Shown here piece by piece: positions 41,391-54,267 of a stretch of DNA of 64,000 nt. Location: the NCBI GenBank assembly GCA_022605955.1, contig JAKCOZ010000008.1:39258547-39322546 (forward strand), given 5' to 3'. How positions within the stretch are numbered: position 1 is the stretch's first letter; the number at the start of each line of letters is the position of its first letter. The stretch is from Rallus limicola (Eukaryota > Chordata > Aves > Gruiformes > Rallidae). A model generated the notes under the pieces. That model ran no database searches and had not been told where the DNA came from. It saw nothing but the letters and a program-made list of their open reading frames with translations. The translations under genes were made by a program, and so were the position numbers.

Positions 41391-42169
41391 GTCACAAGTG
41401 GTATGGAAAAAGCACGTGGAGAAGAGTCCTACGTATTTCACATAACAAATGAGATTTCCAGTGAACTTTCAGCAATCTAGATTTAGACCAGTCTAAATGG
41501 AATCCTTTTTTTTTGCCTAGCTCTATACTTACCCAGTGACTTGCATAACTAGGATTATGTTTAAGTTGAACACAACTAGGAAACTCCTTGTCAGACGTTG
41601 TTGCAGCCGCTCAAAGGAGGAAGGGATCAAAGATGTTGGGGTTTTAAAGCACAAAACTGTGCACAGAGCCATTCCTGGGAAAAGTGCTGGCAGGTGAGGG
41701 GGTTTTCCTTTCTTGTGAGCCCTGCCAAAGAAAGCTGAGCCCCCTCTCTGCCACAGCACAGCTATTTTTAGGATCCTCGCATCTCGGTTTCTGTATCCTC
41801 TCCAGTGGCCACCAGCCTGTGTATTTCTGGGGACAGATTGCACACACAAGCTGTGTGGGTCACAGCTGGAGGAGGTGACGGTGCAGCTCCCACACACTTA
41901 CCTACATGCACCTATCATGCTGCTCCAGCTGCCAGCAGTGGCTCAGCTGCAGCTCGCTGCCCCCTTCGAGTCAGGAATGGTTTGAACTCCGCTCTCCCAG
42001 GAGCAGGATGGGCTTGAGATAGGAGACTGGCAAGGAGCCTCTATTACCTGGCTGCTTTCTCCTGCCCTGTGTTGATGGTATGGATGTCACTGGTAACTGT
42101 TGCCCTGGTTTGTATGCTGGCAGGGCTTTGCTGGGAGAGGCAGAGACCCTACACATCACTTGGGCATCT
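41391..42169. other. Intergenic, nothing recognised
   Basis: Low-complexity T-runs near 41,507 and otherwise unassigned sequence. Untranslated first exon(s) of the C21orf58 orthologue could lie here or in 42.4-43.1 kb, but I could not place them. Confidence 0.3.
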
Positions 42170-42395
42170 GGGGAAGTTTAGGTTGGCTATTAGGGAAAAA
42201 ATCATTTACTGAAAGGACTGTCAGGCATTGGCCCAGGCTGCCCAGGGAGGGGGTTGAGTCACCATCCCTGGAGGGGTTTAACAGTGTAGGTGTTGTACTT
42301 GGTGACACGGTCCAGCATTGGACCCAGTGGGGCTGGACAGACAGTTGGACTTGAAGGTCTTTTCCAACCAAAGCCATTCTGTGATTCTGTGATAA
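42170..42395 (+). mobile_element. CR1 3' end fragment
   Basis: A plus-strand CR1 3' region (GGCATTGGCCCAGGCTGCCC...) ending in ATTCTGTGATTCTGTGAT. Confidence 0.85.
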
Positions 42396-43145
42396 CCAGA
42401 AGGCCATTATACAACGGCATCTTTGCTCTTTTACTCGTCTGGGGACGAGGTCCAGCCGTGCTACTGAAGTGTTTGAGGTTTCAGTTACTGTCTGATGATG
42501 GACACTCATATGAAGGGCTGTGTCATAAGTGTGTGGGCACCTTACACCGGGCTCACATTGCCAGCAGGCACCAATCAGCAAGATCATACCCCCGCCCCTG
42601 GCAGCAGGAGTGTGTTAAACCACCACTGGCTTTCAACTGTCTTGTCTTCTTCCCCACTCACAGGTTGAGCCTTACAAAAGCTAAGGAAGTTCCTGCACCT
42701 GGAGATTGAATTGTTTGTGCTGTGGGCTGGCACTACAGACTTAGCAACAGGGTTACAGGCACACCACGCTGAGCTACTCAGGAGATACTCACAGCACAGA
42801 GGGGCAGGTGAAGTGCCACGGCCAGGGGAAGGCCAGCACCCACTCAGGACAGGCAGAGACTCACCCCACAGCCATCACAACCCTCAGCACGGAGAGAAGC
42901 ATCAGGAACAAGCTGCAGCCGAGGCCTCGCGGTGAACATCTGTGGTCACTCCTCCCCTGGAGCCAGACAAGCTTCTCCCTTCTTCCCTCCCAACTGCTCA
43001 CCAGTCTTACAGGGTTGGGTTCCCCCCCCCCCCCCCCATGGAATTACTCTTCTATGAAGATCATGAAGAGGAAAACCACGACCCCTGCAAAGCCAGGTAC
43101 ATTCACTCAGCTCTCTAACCTGTTCCCTCCTGCCTGCTCTTCCAG
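42396..43145. other. Upstream flank of the C21orf58 orthologue
   Basis: No gene is readable. A C-run at 43,023-43,038 precedes the first coding exon, whose acceptor (TCTTCCAG/GAGACT, 43,138-43,145) shows that at least one untranslated exon must lie upstream. Confidence 0.4.
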
Positions 43146-43157
43146 GAGACTGCTGCA

Positions 43158-46100
43158 ATGGCAGACCCTTGGGTGCTGGATCACCTGACACGACTGAAAC
43201 TCCAGCTCCTAGGAAAGGTAAGGGAACAAGCTTGCTCTGCTTTTTGCATGTTGAAGCATCAACGTTGCATTTCAAATAAAGGTATTTCTACTGAGACACC
43301 AAGAGGATCTGCAGCCACTTGAGAACCTCTTTCTTTGTGCGAGCAGAGGCCACGGCCACTGTCCTGTCCTTAAAGAGCACTGTGCAAGCCCACACACACC
43401 TGTGGTAAACAAAAATAGAGCTAAAGCCACTTTGCTCTTAGGTGATATGTCCCCAGTTAGCTCAAAACCACTTTGAAATGTGACAGGCAAGCTTCTGGGT
43501 AAGTTCTGGGTAAAGATGGCCTCGGATTCCCTCAAGGCAGGCTCGTGTCATCTGTCTGCTTTCACAAGTAGAGCTGTGGGATTTGCTGCCTGACTCATAA
43601 CCACTGTTGTGGTTCTACCAACAGAGACTAGAAAACGAGCAGGAGAACCAGGAGAAGATGGAGTCAACTATCCCAGCTGCAAGTAAGAGAGAAGCATTTC
43701 TTGTAGGTATGGACATAAGAGATGGAAAGGGCTTCGTGATGCTCTCAGGCATGAATCCCTCAGAAGGTCACACCAGACGATCGTATCTCCTCCCTAAAAG
43801 CTGCATGCTCAGTGGTTGGGCATCTGGGGAGTCAGAGCTTGCTCTGTCTTGGCTTCTGTGACAGGGACATTGCCTGGGGGGCAGGAGGGAGACTCCGAAC
43901 TTGAGGTCGTGCTGCCCCAGCTCAGGCTGCTTACCCAGCTCTGCATGGAGCACGGGAATTGGGAGTGGCAAAATGCGAGTTCCAGAGACGCTCTCAGAGA
44001 TATGCCAGGCTGGGTTCTTGTCCTGGTCCTGCCCAAGCCAGTGACCCTCAGTGGCTGTGATGCAAGGAGAACTGGGCAGCAATCTACACTTGATCTTTTG
44101 TTTTTTCTTCTTCTTTTTTGGCAAAGGGAAATGTTCAGCCAGCTGAACACTGACATGAGAACGACCTCCTGCCCAGGTGGCCTCTGCAGCCTCACAGCTG
44201 TGGATGCTGGCTCAGTTGGAGCAAAATACTGATGGTCCTATTTGTCCCAGCTCCTGTATGTAGGAGTGAGCCCCTGTGTGAGCTCAGTGATCTTGAAAAG
44301 GCATCCTTAGGCCAACTGCATGACTCAGGGATCCAGGCAGGAGCAACACCCCTCTACCAATGCTGCTTTGTGCCTGCAAACTGACCAACACAGCCTGGTG
44401 CAGAGCAGAACATGGTTTCTGCATCAAAAATATGGCTCAGCTTGTGAAACAAAGCATTCTACTGAACAGGCTGCTCTTGGGGGCTGTGCTAGTAAGAGCC
44501 AGGAGAACATCTGACCAGGAAAGGATGCATGTGCAATCACATCCTGGCTTTGGTTTGGGAATCCCAGCATGCACCAACCTGGGGAAGAACTTCCCAGTGA
44601 GGGGGAGGGAGCCCTGGGACAGGCTGCCCAGGGGGTGTGGACTCTCCTTCTCTGGAGACATTCCAGCTCCATCTGGACATCAACCTGTCCCAGGGACCCT
44701 GCTTTAGCAGGGGGTTGGACCCCATGGTCTCTCAAGGTCCCTTCCAACCCCTGTAGATGTGATGCTTACAAAACTCCCAGAATTTCAACAGTCCCCTAGA
44801 ACTCTAGTTCTCTAGTGAACCAGCTAGAAGTCAATTCATGAGTTTAAAATAACTTGCCTTTTTACCAAACCCTTTCAGAGCCTGCTGTGATGCTCCACAG
44901 ACAAGTAGTGTGCTCCTGTCAACAGTGGCCCCATGGGAGCTACACCTGCCATGCATTAATGTCTTTGCATGGCACACACAGTCTTTACAATTGCATTACC
45001 TAGGGATTAAAGGCCACCAACACAATTCTATTACCTAGGGATTAAAGGCCACCAACACAATTCTATTACCTTGGGATTAAAGGCCACCAGTAGAAGACCA
45101 GGAATATTCCTAGACTGCACTCTGGGCTCATATCCTTTGAGCTGATGCACAAACACTACAGCCAGCAACTCCCTTTAACATCTCAACGCTTTCCAGAGTT
45201 AGTGTGATAACCCAGCTGCTGTGACAGCTCTGTCATGCAATCCTTGGAGAAGGTAATGGTCTCCTTCCCCAGGGAACCTACCTGAGGACATGCTCCAAAG
45301 TGCCCTACGGCGAAGGAAAGGCCTTCTGCAGGAGCTGAGGGTAAGAGCCCCTCCTTCCCATCCCATAAGGGAGCAGGGACACAGCAGGGAATCAGCTTGT
45401 TCAAGGGCAGAGCCTGGCAGGACAAGGGGGATGGAGTGAAGCTGAAGGAGGGAAGGGTTAAATTGGATATTAGGGGGAAGTTCTTTGCAGAGAGAGTGGT
45501 GAGGGGCTGGAAGGGGCTGCCCAGAGAGGGGGTGGTTGCTCCATCCCTGGGGGTGTTGAAGGCCAGGTTGGCTGGGGCCCTGGGCAACCTTGTGTAGCTC
45601 CAGGCCTGGAGGTTGGTGTCCCTGCCTGTGGCAGGGGGTTGGAGCTCTGTGCTCCTTGGGGTCCCTCCCAACCCAGACCAGGCTGGAATTCTATGACAGC
45701 AACAACAGAAAGGGCCAAGTTACCTGCACATCCAGTGCTGATGCACATTCAGATTTTTCCTGCCCTTCACTTCTTCAGCTGGGCAATATTTGGTCTTCTG
45801 CTGGCTGGGGTGCAGAGGCTTGGGCAACTCATCAGGGAGAAGGGCTGGAGAGTTCTAAGTCTTCCCCTTGTTACAGCTAACAACGTTTGCACACAAGCTT
45901 CAGTTATTCAGTGGTTTGGTTGTGTTTGTCCCAGACTGCTGCACCATAAGCTGTCCATCATCATGAGCTGCCTGGGGTCATGCCAAAGGGCACTGTAAAT
46001 GCTGCCTAAACAGGGACAATAGAAACTTGTTCCTTATTCCTAGTTGGAGCAGGGCCCCAACCATTCATGAAACGTTTCCACAACCTTTTGCAAGTTTGTT

Positions 46101-49100
46101 CTGCACTTTTTTTTTTATCCCTTTTTTTTTTAAACATTCCTCTTAGCTTGTGCTGATAGCTGCATGGCTTTGAGGTAGATGGGATGAAAAGCTCTCCTGA
46201 TGCTTGTGCAGGCACTGGTTGAGTTCTTCCCTTCACGTGGTGGTCACTTGTGGTCTACCTGTCAGAAGCTGCAGTGCTGGGCACTTCTGCTTCGATGCTT
46301 TGGCAATCATGGCTGCTCCCTGCTGTGGGTTCCCAAGGGCTAATCCCCTTTAGTCCAGAGAGCAATGCCATCTGCTTTTCTGTGACCAGGTTTTCTTTAA
46401 GGAGATACTTGATTTTGCAGGAGCAGCACCTTCTGGAAGAGCTTTCACAGCCCATTGCACCAACTGGAGGACAGGGTTATAGCCACAGAGATGCCTCCCC
46501 ACACGTCTACCAAATACCTTTCCCAGCCTCCCAAGCAGAGCCACCAAGAATCATCCAGCAGACGGTGAGGATTCTCCTCCTAGGAAATGCCACTAGTGCT
46601 GTGTCGACCTTGGGTGGACGGGCCTGGGGGCTGTGTGGGAATGTTCATCCCACTGGAAGGGAAGCTCTGCCTCTTGCTGTTGGACGGGACCCTTACTGCC
46701 CTCGGCGGAATCGAGGGGAAACAGTCTTACAAGTGAGGCACACGAGTAACGGTGTGAAGGGCTCCCTGCAAGGATGAGGGGCAGGATACCTGCCCACGCC
46801 CTGGCCTGGCCATTCAGCCCGTGCCCAGCACACATCCCTGTCTGCTCACACAGCCCCAACAGCTTCTCCACGAGGATTCAAAGCCTCACTGAAGACCAGG
46901 CAGATGATACCCGCTCCTCCCCCCTCCCAAAGATGAGGCAGCTGCTAAAACAACCCAGTTTTCCCCAGTTTCCTTTCTTTTGCAGATGCCAGCTCAGCCT
47001 GCCACCATCATCCAGCAGTTACCTCAGCTGCCCCCCCTGATCACACAGATCCCCCCTGCCCAGCCCCTGGCAGCACCCCGCTCTGGAAGCATTAAAGAAG
47101 GTAACGTACCCTCCCTCCAGCAGCCAGCTGCCATCAGCAGGGCTGAAAGGCAAGGCTCCAGGGCAAGTGGAAGGAGGCACGGGACAGCATCCAAGCTAGT
47201 CAGTGACATGCTGTTTCATGACCAGGGACTGCATTCCATAGCTGAACCAGATACCTTTTCAGGGGGGCTTCCAGGGAAGCCCTTACTGCTGAAGCTAAAG
47301 GGAATATAAAGTCAGCAAAGCCAAGTTAAGCTGCTAGGGAAGCTTGGGGAAGTAAACCAGCTCGACCCAAGGCACTCAGTGGCCTTAACAAGGTCGAACT
47401 CCTGCATATGGATGATCCCGAAATTAACAGCCTGGCTTCCAAGGTCTGGCTTTTGTTCTTTCAGCCTCTCAGCCTGCAGGTCAGTCTCCTCAGGACAATA
47501 CAGGCTCTTCCCATGCCCCGCATCTGGCAACAGACAGAACAGCTGACAGGGCAGTTCTACATACAGCCTGATGCCATCAGGGCTGTTCCTGAACACAGGC
47601 AGATGCTGCTGTCGAGCGGCACACGGACCAAAGCGTGGGGTGGCTGCCCCGGCTGAGCCTTCAGCCCAAGGTTCCTGCATCGTCCCCGGGAACCCTCAGT
47701 CACGCTGTGGCACTAATCGCTTTGCTGCTGCTCCTCCTCCCCCCGCCCCCCTTCTCCTTCTCCCCCCGCAAAGCGGCGCCACGCACGGGCCCCTCGTGGT
47801 CAGAGCCCGGAGGTGCCTCCCCGGCTCTGCCGGGCGCTCTCTCCTTGGAGAGGCAGATCCGAGCTGCAGCGGGGAGAGGCTGTCAGGAGCCAGCCCGGGC
47901 TGCAGCACGGGAGGGAGCGCTGGGGCCCAGCCCTCCTCCAGCCTGCACGTCAGCAGAGCCTGGGGTGGGCTTGTGGGGACCCCAACAGACAGAAGATGCT
48001 CAAAGGCAGCTTTCTTCTAGAGGGAATCAACACAGAAGAGCTGGTCTGAGCAGACCCCAGACTGGCTTGGGTGGGAAGACAACCCAAAGACACCCCCCCC
48101 CCCCCCCAGTGTCCCCCTGCCACGGGCAGGGACACCCCTCCAGCACAGGGTGCCCCAAGCCCCATCCAGCCCAGCCTTGAACCCTGCCAGGGAGACAGGG
48201 GCAGCCCCAGCTTCTCTGGGCACCCTGGGCCAGGGCCTCCCCAGGCAGGATTTATGCCTCCCAGCCCCTCTCCATCCCCCTCCTGCAGCTGAAGGCCGTT
48301 CCCCTGGCCCTGGCTCTCCCTGCCCTGGGCACCAGCCCCTCTCCAGCTCTCCTGGAGCCCCTGGAGGGATGGGAAGGGGCTGGGAGCTTTCCCCAGCAGC
48401 AGCCTTCTCTTCTCTGGGCTGAGCCAGCCCAGCTCTCCCAGCCTGTTTTCATAGCAGAGGGGCTCCAGCCCTCACATCATCTCCGTGGCTCCTCTGGACT
48501 CACTCCAACAGCTCCGTGTCCTTCTTGTCCTGGGGACCCCTGAGCAGGATGCAGCACTTCAGGGTGGGCTCCCCAGAGCAGAGGGGCAGAATCCCCTTCC
48601 TCAGCCTGCCAGTCATGCTACACTCACAGACATTAACTTTGCACAGCCTGCCCCAATGATGCTGATACCCTGCAAGTGCTCATGTTCAGCTGCTTTGCCT
48701 TGGTTGCAGTGACCAGTGTGTGTGGTGGAGGGCACTTTCTTGGGGCAATGCCTCTGCTGCTGGTCAGGTGCTGATAAAGCTCTTACTTTCTTCCTTGGGG
48801 GTGACCTCTTCCAAGATATGGTGGAGATGATGCTGATGCAGAACGCACAGATGCACCAGATCATCATGCAGAACATGATGCTGAAGGCTCTGCCACCGGT
48901 GTCCTTCACACAGCCAGCTGCAGCCAGCTCTCCCCTGCTTCCACGGGCACAGCAGGTAATGGGGGCACAGTGCAAAGGGCATCCTTGATCACAGGAGGCT
49001 GATCTCCCCCAGACCACCGTGCAGGAAGGCTCACAGCACAAAGTGCAGCTGGAGAAAGGGTCTCTCCTCTACCAGTGCAAACTGGGTGCCCAGGAAACAG

Positions 49101-50826
49101 ACACCAGCCGCTGCAGCGTGGTGGTTCAGCCCCAGACAGCAGCTGAGCACCACACTCCCACAGGACAGACAGAGCCTCCATGGGTGGGGATAAGGACAGT
49201 CACTGACCAAAATCACCCTGAATGTAGAACAATAATGGCCAGTTACACTCACCCCCAGTGCTAACACAGAGTACCTGACTGACCTGATCATTACAGAGTG
49301 CTGCCCAGTGGCAAGGAAGGAAGGAAGAACAGACAGACAGACAGACAGACAGACTGACTGACTGACCTAACATCCCAGCCACGCTCAGACTGTCCCAGAG
49401 GCAGCAAGCCCAGGCCCTTCCCCACCCAGCCCCTTTATGGGGCAGTGATGTCAGGGGCGTGGAAACAGCCCAGGCTAAGCCAGCTCACCTGCGCTGGCTG
49501 CCTGGGGAGGTTGGCTCTGGCCTGGGCAGGACCAGGCTGTGCAGGTCCGCTTGAGCACACGGCAGGGCGCTATTTACGTTGCTAATCCTGCAACTGGTAA
49601 AACTTGACCAGGCAGCTGCTGCTGGGCTGAGGCACAAGAGCTTGCGACTGTGCTTGGAGCCCCTCTGCTCACTGCTCCTGTCTCACTGCAAATCGGTGGC
49701 TGCTGAGCCCCGGCAGGACAGACCTTCCAGACACTCTGACCGGGCAGCTCCCCGCAGGGATTTTCCCAAAGCACATCCAGTGCCTGATGAGAAGGATGCA
49801 GTCAGGAGCATGTGATTTTGCCCGATCCCTAAGCTTTCCTTAACAAGGTGATACAGTCCCTTAGTGTTCTTAATAAAACACATCCCGAGTGTCCAACCTG
49901 CAGCATTGCTTCCTGGAGCAGCAAGGACAGCTGATCTCTGGGGAGGAGGGGGTGTCCCAGTGCTGCAAAAGCTTCCCCTAACGCTCCCTCCTCCCTCTCC
50001 CTTTTTGGGCTGGCCATGCCTTTCCCCTGTGCTGTAGGAAAGATCTGCTTGCTTTGTCTCACATGTAAAGGCTGAGAAAGTAACTCCCAGGCTTCTGCAG
50101 TCCTCTCCCAGCTCATTCACACCTTTCCTACCTGCTGCTTCCAAAAACAACCAGCCTCTTAGAAGCTGCTGAGCCCCAGGTTCAGGGGCAGGGTAGGAAA
50201 TGCCACCCTCCTCTGCAGCCCACCCAGTGCCCTGGGAGTTACCCAAAGAAACCCTCCAACAGCAGCTGCTAGCTCTCACGTTTGGGGCATGGACATCTCA
50301 CATTTGGGGGGGGCATCTCACATCTCGGGGGGGACATCTCACATCTGGGGGGGACATCTCACATCTGGTGGGGAACATCTCACATCTGGGGGGGACATCT
50401 CACATCTGGGGGGGACATCTCTTTAGTTTGAGAATTTCTGGGGGAGTGGGGTCTGAGTGCCTCTGGATATCAGGTGAAATCTGGAGTCACCAAGTGTTTG
50501 CTGGACCTGCTGTGCTGGAGCCTGCAAACCCCTATCTCCAGACACATGCTGCTGAAGGGGCGGCCGAGTGGGAACCCAGTCCCTCAGCCAGGGCCTCTTC
50601 CTCTGGGGGCACCGGCTTCACAAATTGCCCTTTGTCTCTCTCCAACAAGGCCCTGCAGCCTGCTGCTCCCCTGGCCATGAAAGCAGACAGGCCCAGACCG
50701 CCTGCAGTGCACCACCACCACCACTACCCTCCCCCAGGCCTGCTCCCGGTGCCCCAGGGGGGCTTCCCATCCTCACCCACGGTGAACCCCTGGACTGGCA
50801 GCGCACACCCCACCCTGCCTACGTAA
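43158..50826 (+). CDS. C21orf58: C21orf58 orthologue (PRR29-like proline-rich protein), seven coding exons
   Basis: Coding exons: 43158-43217, 43625-43682, 45273-45340, 46421-46564, 46986-47100, 48816-48955 and 50650-50826. All boundaries are GT-AG, phases agree, and the total is 253 residues. The order of motifs matches human C21orf58: an amino-terminal LDHLTRLKLQLLGKRLE segment, ALRRRKGLLQELREQHLLEELS (read across three exons), a conserved core ATIIQQLPQLPPLITQIPP then RSGSIKEDMVEMMLMQNAQM across an exon junction, and a His/Pro tail (HHHHHYPPPGLLPVP). Function is not established; the core is shared with PRR29. A poly(A) signal AATAAA at 51,038-51,043 lies 212 bp past the stop. A further small exon between 48,955 and 50,650 cannot be excluded, but the frame joins without one. 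Confidence 0.88.
44570..44765 (+). mobile_element. CR1 3' end fragment (C21orf58 intron 2)
   Basis: A plus-strand CR1 3' region (GGGGAAGAACTTCCCAGTGAGG...) with a decayed tail. Confidence 0.85.
44985..45092 (+). repeat. 35-bp tandem repeat, three copies
   Basis: Three near-perfect units of ATTACCTAGGGATTAAAGG / CCACCAACACAATTCT. Only a few substitutions separate them (one T in the third copy), so the expansion is recent. Confidence 0.92.
45365..45700 (+). mobile_element. CR1 fragment (C21orf58 intron 3)
   Basis: A plus-strand CR1 3' part, closely similar to the 3' half of the copy at 29,990-30,541. It begins only 25 bp after the exon at 45,273-45,340. Confidence 0.88.
48100..48615 (-). mobile_element. 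CR1 fragment (C21orf58 intron 5)
   Basis: A reverse-oriented CR1 3' half. The plus strand starts after a C-run (48,090-48,106) with the inverted 3' UTR and runs to the CCCCAGAGCAGAGGGGC region. The terminal tail repeat is lost. Confidence 0.8.
49334..49370 (+). repeat. (ACAG)n/(ACTG)n microsatellite
   Basis: Six or so tandem ACAG units followed by ACTG units in the intron before the last C21orf58 exon. Confidence 0.9.
50085..50235. repeat. Short segmental duplication, copy A
   Basis: About 150 bp starting TCCCAGGCTTCTGCAGTCC and ending GGGAGTTACCCA, repeated almost unchanged at 52,579-52,741 in the same orientation (differences: one A in a run, one T/C). Confidence 0.93.
50285..50425 (+). 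repeat. 20-bp tandem repeat
   Basis: About seven copies of CATCTCACATCTGGGGGGGA. The array creates an open frame that runs into the last C21orf58 exon but lies upstream of its acceptor (AACAAG/GCC, 50,649). Confidence 0.92.
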
Positions 50827-51043
50827 GTAAACAGGCAGCCACGATGCAAACTTTTGGCTCTTCTTCCTGCACAGGTGAGGTAGCAAGGTAGACTGGATGA
50901 CCCCATGCCTTCATGGTTCCTCACCCATACCAGTCCTGCATATTTTCTTTAACACAAGGATGGGACTGAGGTGGATTGAGTCATGACGTGATAGAATCAA
51001 TCTTAGAGCTTGAGTAATTAACCCTTGCTTACTGTGGAATAAA

Positions 51044-52578
51044 CACGAGGGTCAGACAAGTTCTGCAGATGATACCAAGCGGTGCCCCTGCAGCACAGAG
51101 CCACCACCCGGCAAGAGGTTCTTACCCTGTGTTTTGGGTCTCCTCCTGGCTAAAGAAGGGTTACATCTGTTTTACATTCAAGATAAGGTTTTCTGTGGGA
51201 TCTATAGTCTTACAACACTGCTGAGACATTCGCTAATCAGAAATTCCTGGAAAAAAAAACAAACCCTCGTGCCACCTCTCTAAGAACAACAGTACAAAGG
51301 GAGGGGAGTACTTGGAAGTAAAGCTGAGCCTTTGCAATAAGCCTGTGCTGTAGCTGAGGTGTTTTTTTTTTCAAGTGTGAAAATGGATGGGCATCTCCCC
51401 AGGCTGCTCCTGGTTCCAGAGAGCCCTTGGCAGAGGTCAGCAGCTGGCTTCTCCAGCAGCAGACTTGCCTGGGCCTTCCCTGCTGCTCCTGAGCGTGTCC
51501 TGGTTGGCTTTCTAGGGGTGAGCAGATCACAGCCAGGACTTGTGTTCCAATTAATCTATTCACACAAATGCCAGTGGCAGGAGGGGCCTCAGGCAAGGAT
51601 GTGAGCCAAGAAAGCTGTGGTCACGGCTAGTATGTCAGGAGGGGATAGCAAGAAGGCTGGTGTAGAAGCAGCAGAGCTCCAAGGCTCTTACATGCTGAGG
51701 CTCATAAAGGAATGCATGTAGCTGGAGCCTGGTGGACTTTGAGATGGGGACTCTCATTGTGTCCATCAGAGCACAGCTTTTACTTCAAAGCCTTGATGAA
51801 TGGAAGGCCAGAATGGAGGCGGCCTGCTGGCAGGGGTGGGTGTCTGTATGGCCCTCTTCATGGGATTTGAATTCCTGACCAGATTTACCTAATGGGATTA
51901 GAAGGGATAAAGATTTCTACCCTTTTCACTTCTATATGGATTTGTAACTGTGCCAGTAAAGACCTCTTGGCTCCTTCCAGAATTGCTGCAATTAGCTGTT
52001 TGCAGAAATCAACACAGGAAGATCTCACCATGGCTTTTAAGCTGTTTTCTTCCTCTTCTGCCACCTTCCACCATGACTCACGAGACCTGGCTTTGTGCAG
52101 CTGCAGCCTGCACTGTTGGCCATCCCTAACGACAGCAAAGCCATTTCTCTCCTTGCAGGTGGCCTGCGTACTGACTGTATGCCTTCCTCTGCTGAGGCCA
52201 GCCTGTTTTTGAACCACTCCAACACAGTCTGTCTGATGAGTGACAGCCTAACGTCTCTACGACTGCCTTGCCACAAGAAGTGAGCAGGAGAAAGACTGCA
52301 GGTGTTCAGAACAAGCATACTGTGGACCTGCGGTCTGCTCACCTGCTTCTGCTAGTTCAGCTGCTCCCTCTCATCGCCCAAGCCCAGCCCAGCCACAAGC
52401 AAGAACCATTTTTATTGCGTTCTCTTCACAGAACCAAGGAAACCCACCCCAGAGTGTCTTAGAGGCTCAGCCAGCAGTCCCTGGGTATGAAATAATCTTA
52501 CCACCAGTGTTACCCAAGTCCTTGCAGAGGAGTATAACCCAGATCCAGGGCTGAGAGTCCCCTGAGGAACTCCGGGGA
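51044..52578. other. Intergenic, nothing recognised
   Basis: No supportable gene. Scattered open frames only. Confidence 0.35.
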
Positions 52579-52741
52579 CTCCCAGGCTTCTGCAGTCCTC
52601 TCCCAGCTCATTCACACCTTTCCTACCTGCTGCTTCCAAAAAACAACCAGCCTCTTAGAAGCTGCTGAGCCCCAGGTTCAGGGGCAGGGTAGGAAATGCC
52701 ACCCTCCTCCGCAGCCCACCCAGTGCCCTGGGAGTTACCCA
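52579..52741. repeat. Short segmental duplication, copy B
   Basis: Partner of 50,085-50,235, 2.5 kb downstream and near-identical. No known element is evident at its ends. Confidence 0.93.
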
Positions 52742-54265
52742 CTTGCAAAGAGGGCTGCTGCCCTCCCGGGGGATGACACAAACTAACCCGGGGCTTTGGC
52801 ACCAGACTTCATCAGCTTGAAATGTTCCTCCCTCAGTGTTTTTTGTTTGACTCACTCATGGACATACTTTTCCAACGGTAATTTCTGACCTGGGGGAACT
52901 ACAGATGAGCAGGAGCAATCTTTTCCCAAAGACCACCGCTCTTCTCTACCTGTGTGAGCTGGCTTCGGACAATTTCTTTGCCCTTTATTGGATAAATTGC
53001 CCTATTATTGGATAAATCATTCTCAGTGGAGCAGAACAGAAAGAGACGTGCTGCTGCGGTCAGCGGGGCTGGGCGCTGGCGTGCCACGCTCACCGCAGCG
53101 CCCCGGGAGCGCTCTGACTGCCAGTGCCTCCAGACCCTCACCTGTACAAAGCTACCCATGGTCTTCTTCTCAAGAGAGCTATTAGAAGGCGATTTAAGAA
53201 GCTTGGAATTGTGTACATTGGTTTAATTGCTTCTCTACTATTCTTTCATATATTAGACTTGATTTGAAAATAAAGAAATAAAGACGACCCCGAGGTGCTT
53301 CCTTGGACACTGGCATGCCTTGTTCTTCAGACAGTAAATCAAACACTTTACCTGTCTTTACTTTTCCCACCGTGTTTCAGAGGTCAGACTTTAATCTGAG
53401 CCCATGCTCCCCTATTCTTTTTGTTTCCATTTAGGACTTCTTGGAAGGTCCACTTAGAGCATTAATCAAGCGATGCTTTTGGATGCGTTTAATACAGATC
53501 AATGCCCTTTATCCATGTCTTCCCTCTTTCTCCTGTTTTTTAAGGTGGAGAACATCTTTCTGTAGGCCTTGCCCAGGTGCAATTCGTGAGCAAATCTGTT
53601 GAAGATGACTCAGGGACCTCAGGGTTGCTTGCAATGGTTACACAGAGGACACAGGAGCTGAGCAATTACTTGGTGTGGCTTAAAGTGCTGCTATTGAGCT
53701 TGTAAGGCAGGGCAGGGGAGCAGCCTGTAAAGTCTACCAGCTGTGTGTGTGATGGGTGCTGTGAGAGGTAGTTCCAAATAATCAGTCACTGCTGGAAGCT
53801 AATGGCATGCTGTCTGGGCTCTCAAAACAATCAACAAATAATTAATTTACTATGCAAATCTTGCCTTGCTCTTTGCACACCCCCCCTTGCTCTGTTTTCT
53901 TACTCTGTGTGTGTGAGTCAGCCTGTGTGGATCAGTTCCACTGCTGAGCCCAGTGGAAAAACCCATGGAAGGTCTCCAGTGGCCACTAGTTCAGTGCCAG
54001 GGCTGGGACACTGCTAGCCCAGCTCCACTGGGATGCCTGCTCACCAGAAGGCCAGTAGTCCCATTAAAAGTGGGACCTGGGGCTGCTGGTGTGTTCTCTT
54101 GACCCCCCATCCTGCATGTCCTTTCCTTGCACAGTGCTACAGGTTGGGACCATGGCATGGTGCTTGCTCCCTGTTCCCTCTGGAGCCACTGGCCCTTCAG
54201 CACCAAGAGCTGGGACACGCCATGGAGAAGGGTGTTGTGCTGGCATGGGGATTTGATCTCGCTCC
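52742..54265. other. Intergenic, with a GC-rich island and a poly(A)-like signal
   Basis: A GC-rich patch (about 53,055-53,130) is followed by AATAAA twice (about 53,269-53,281). A plus-strand frame (53,008-53,226) ends just before these signals, so a small unrecognised transcript is possible but unsupported by homology. Confidence 0.3.
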
Positions 54266-54267
54266 TT

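Noticed and set aside
44985..45092. CRISPR-like direct repeats
   Set aside because: Units abut with no unique spacers; a simple tandem duplication.
53008..53226. 72-codon frame ending near AATAAA signals
   Set aside because: No homology, no signal peptide and no splice sites; listed only as a possibility within the intergenic entry.
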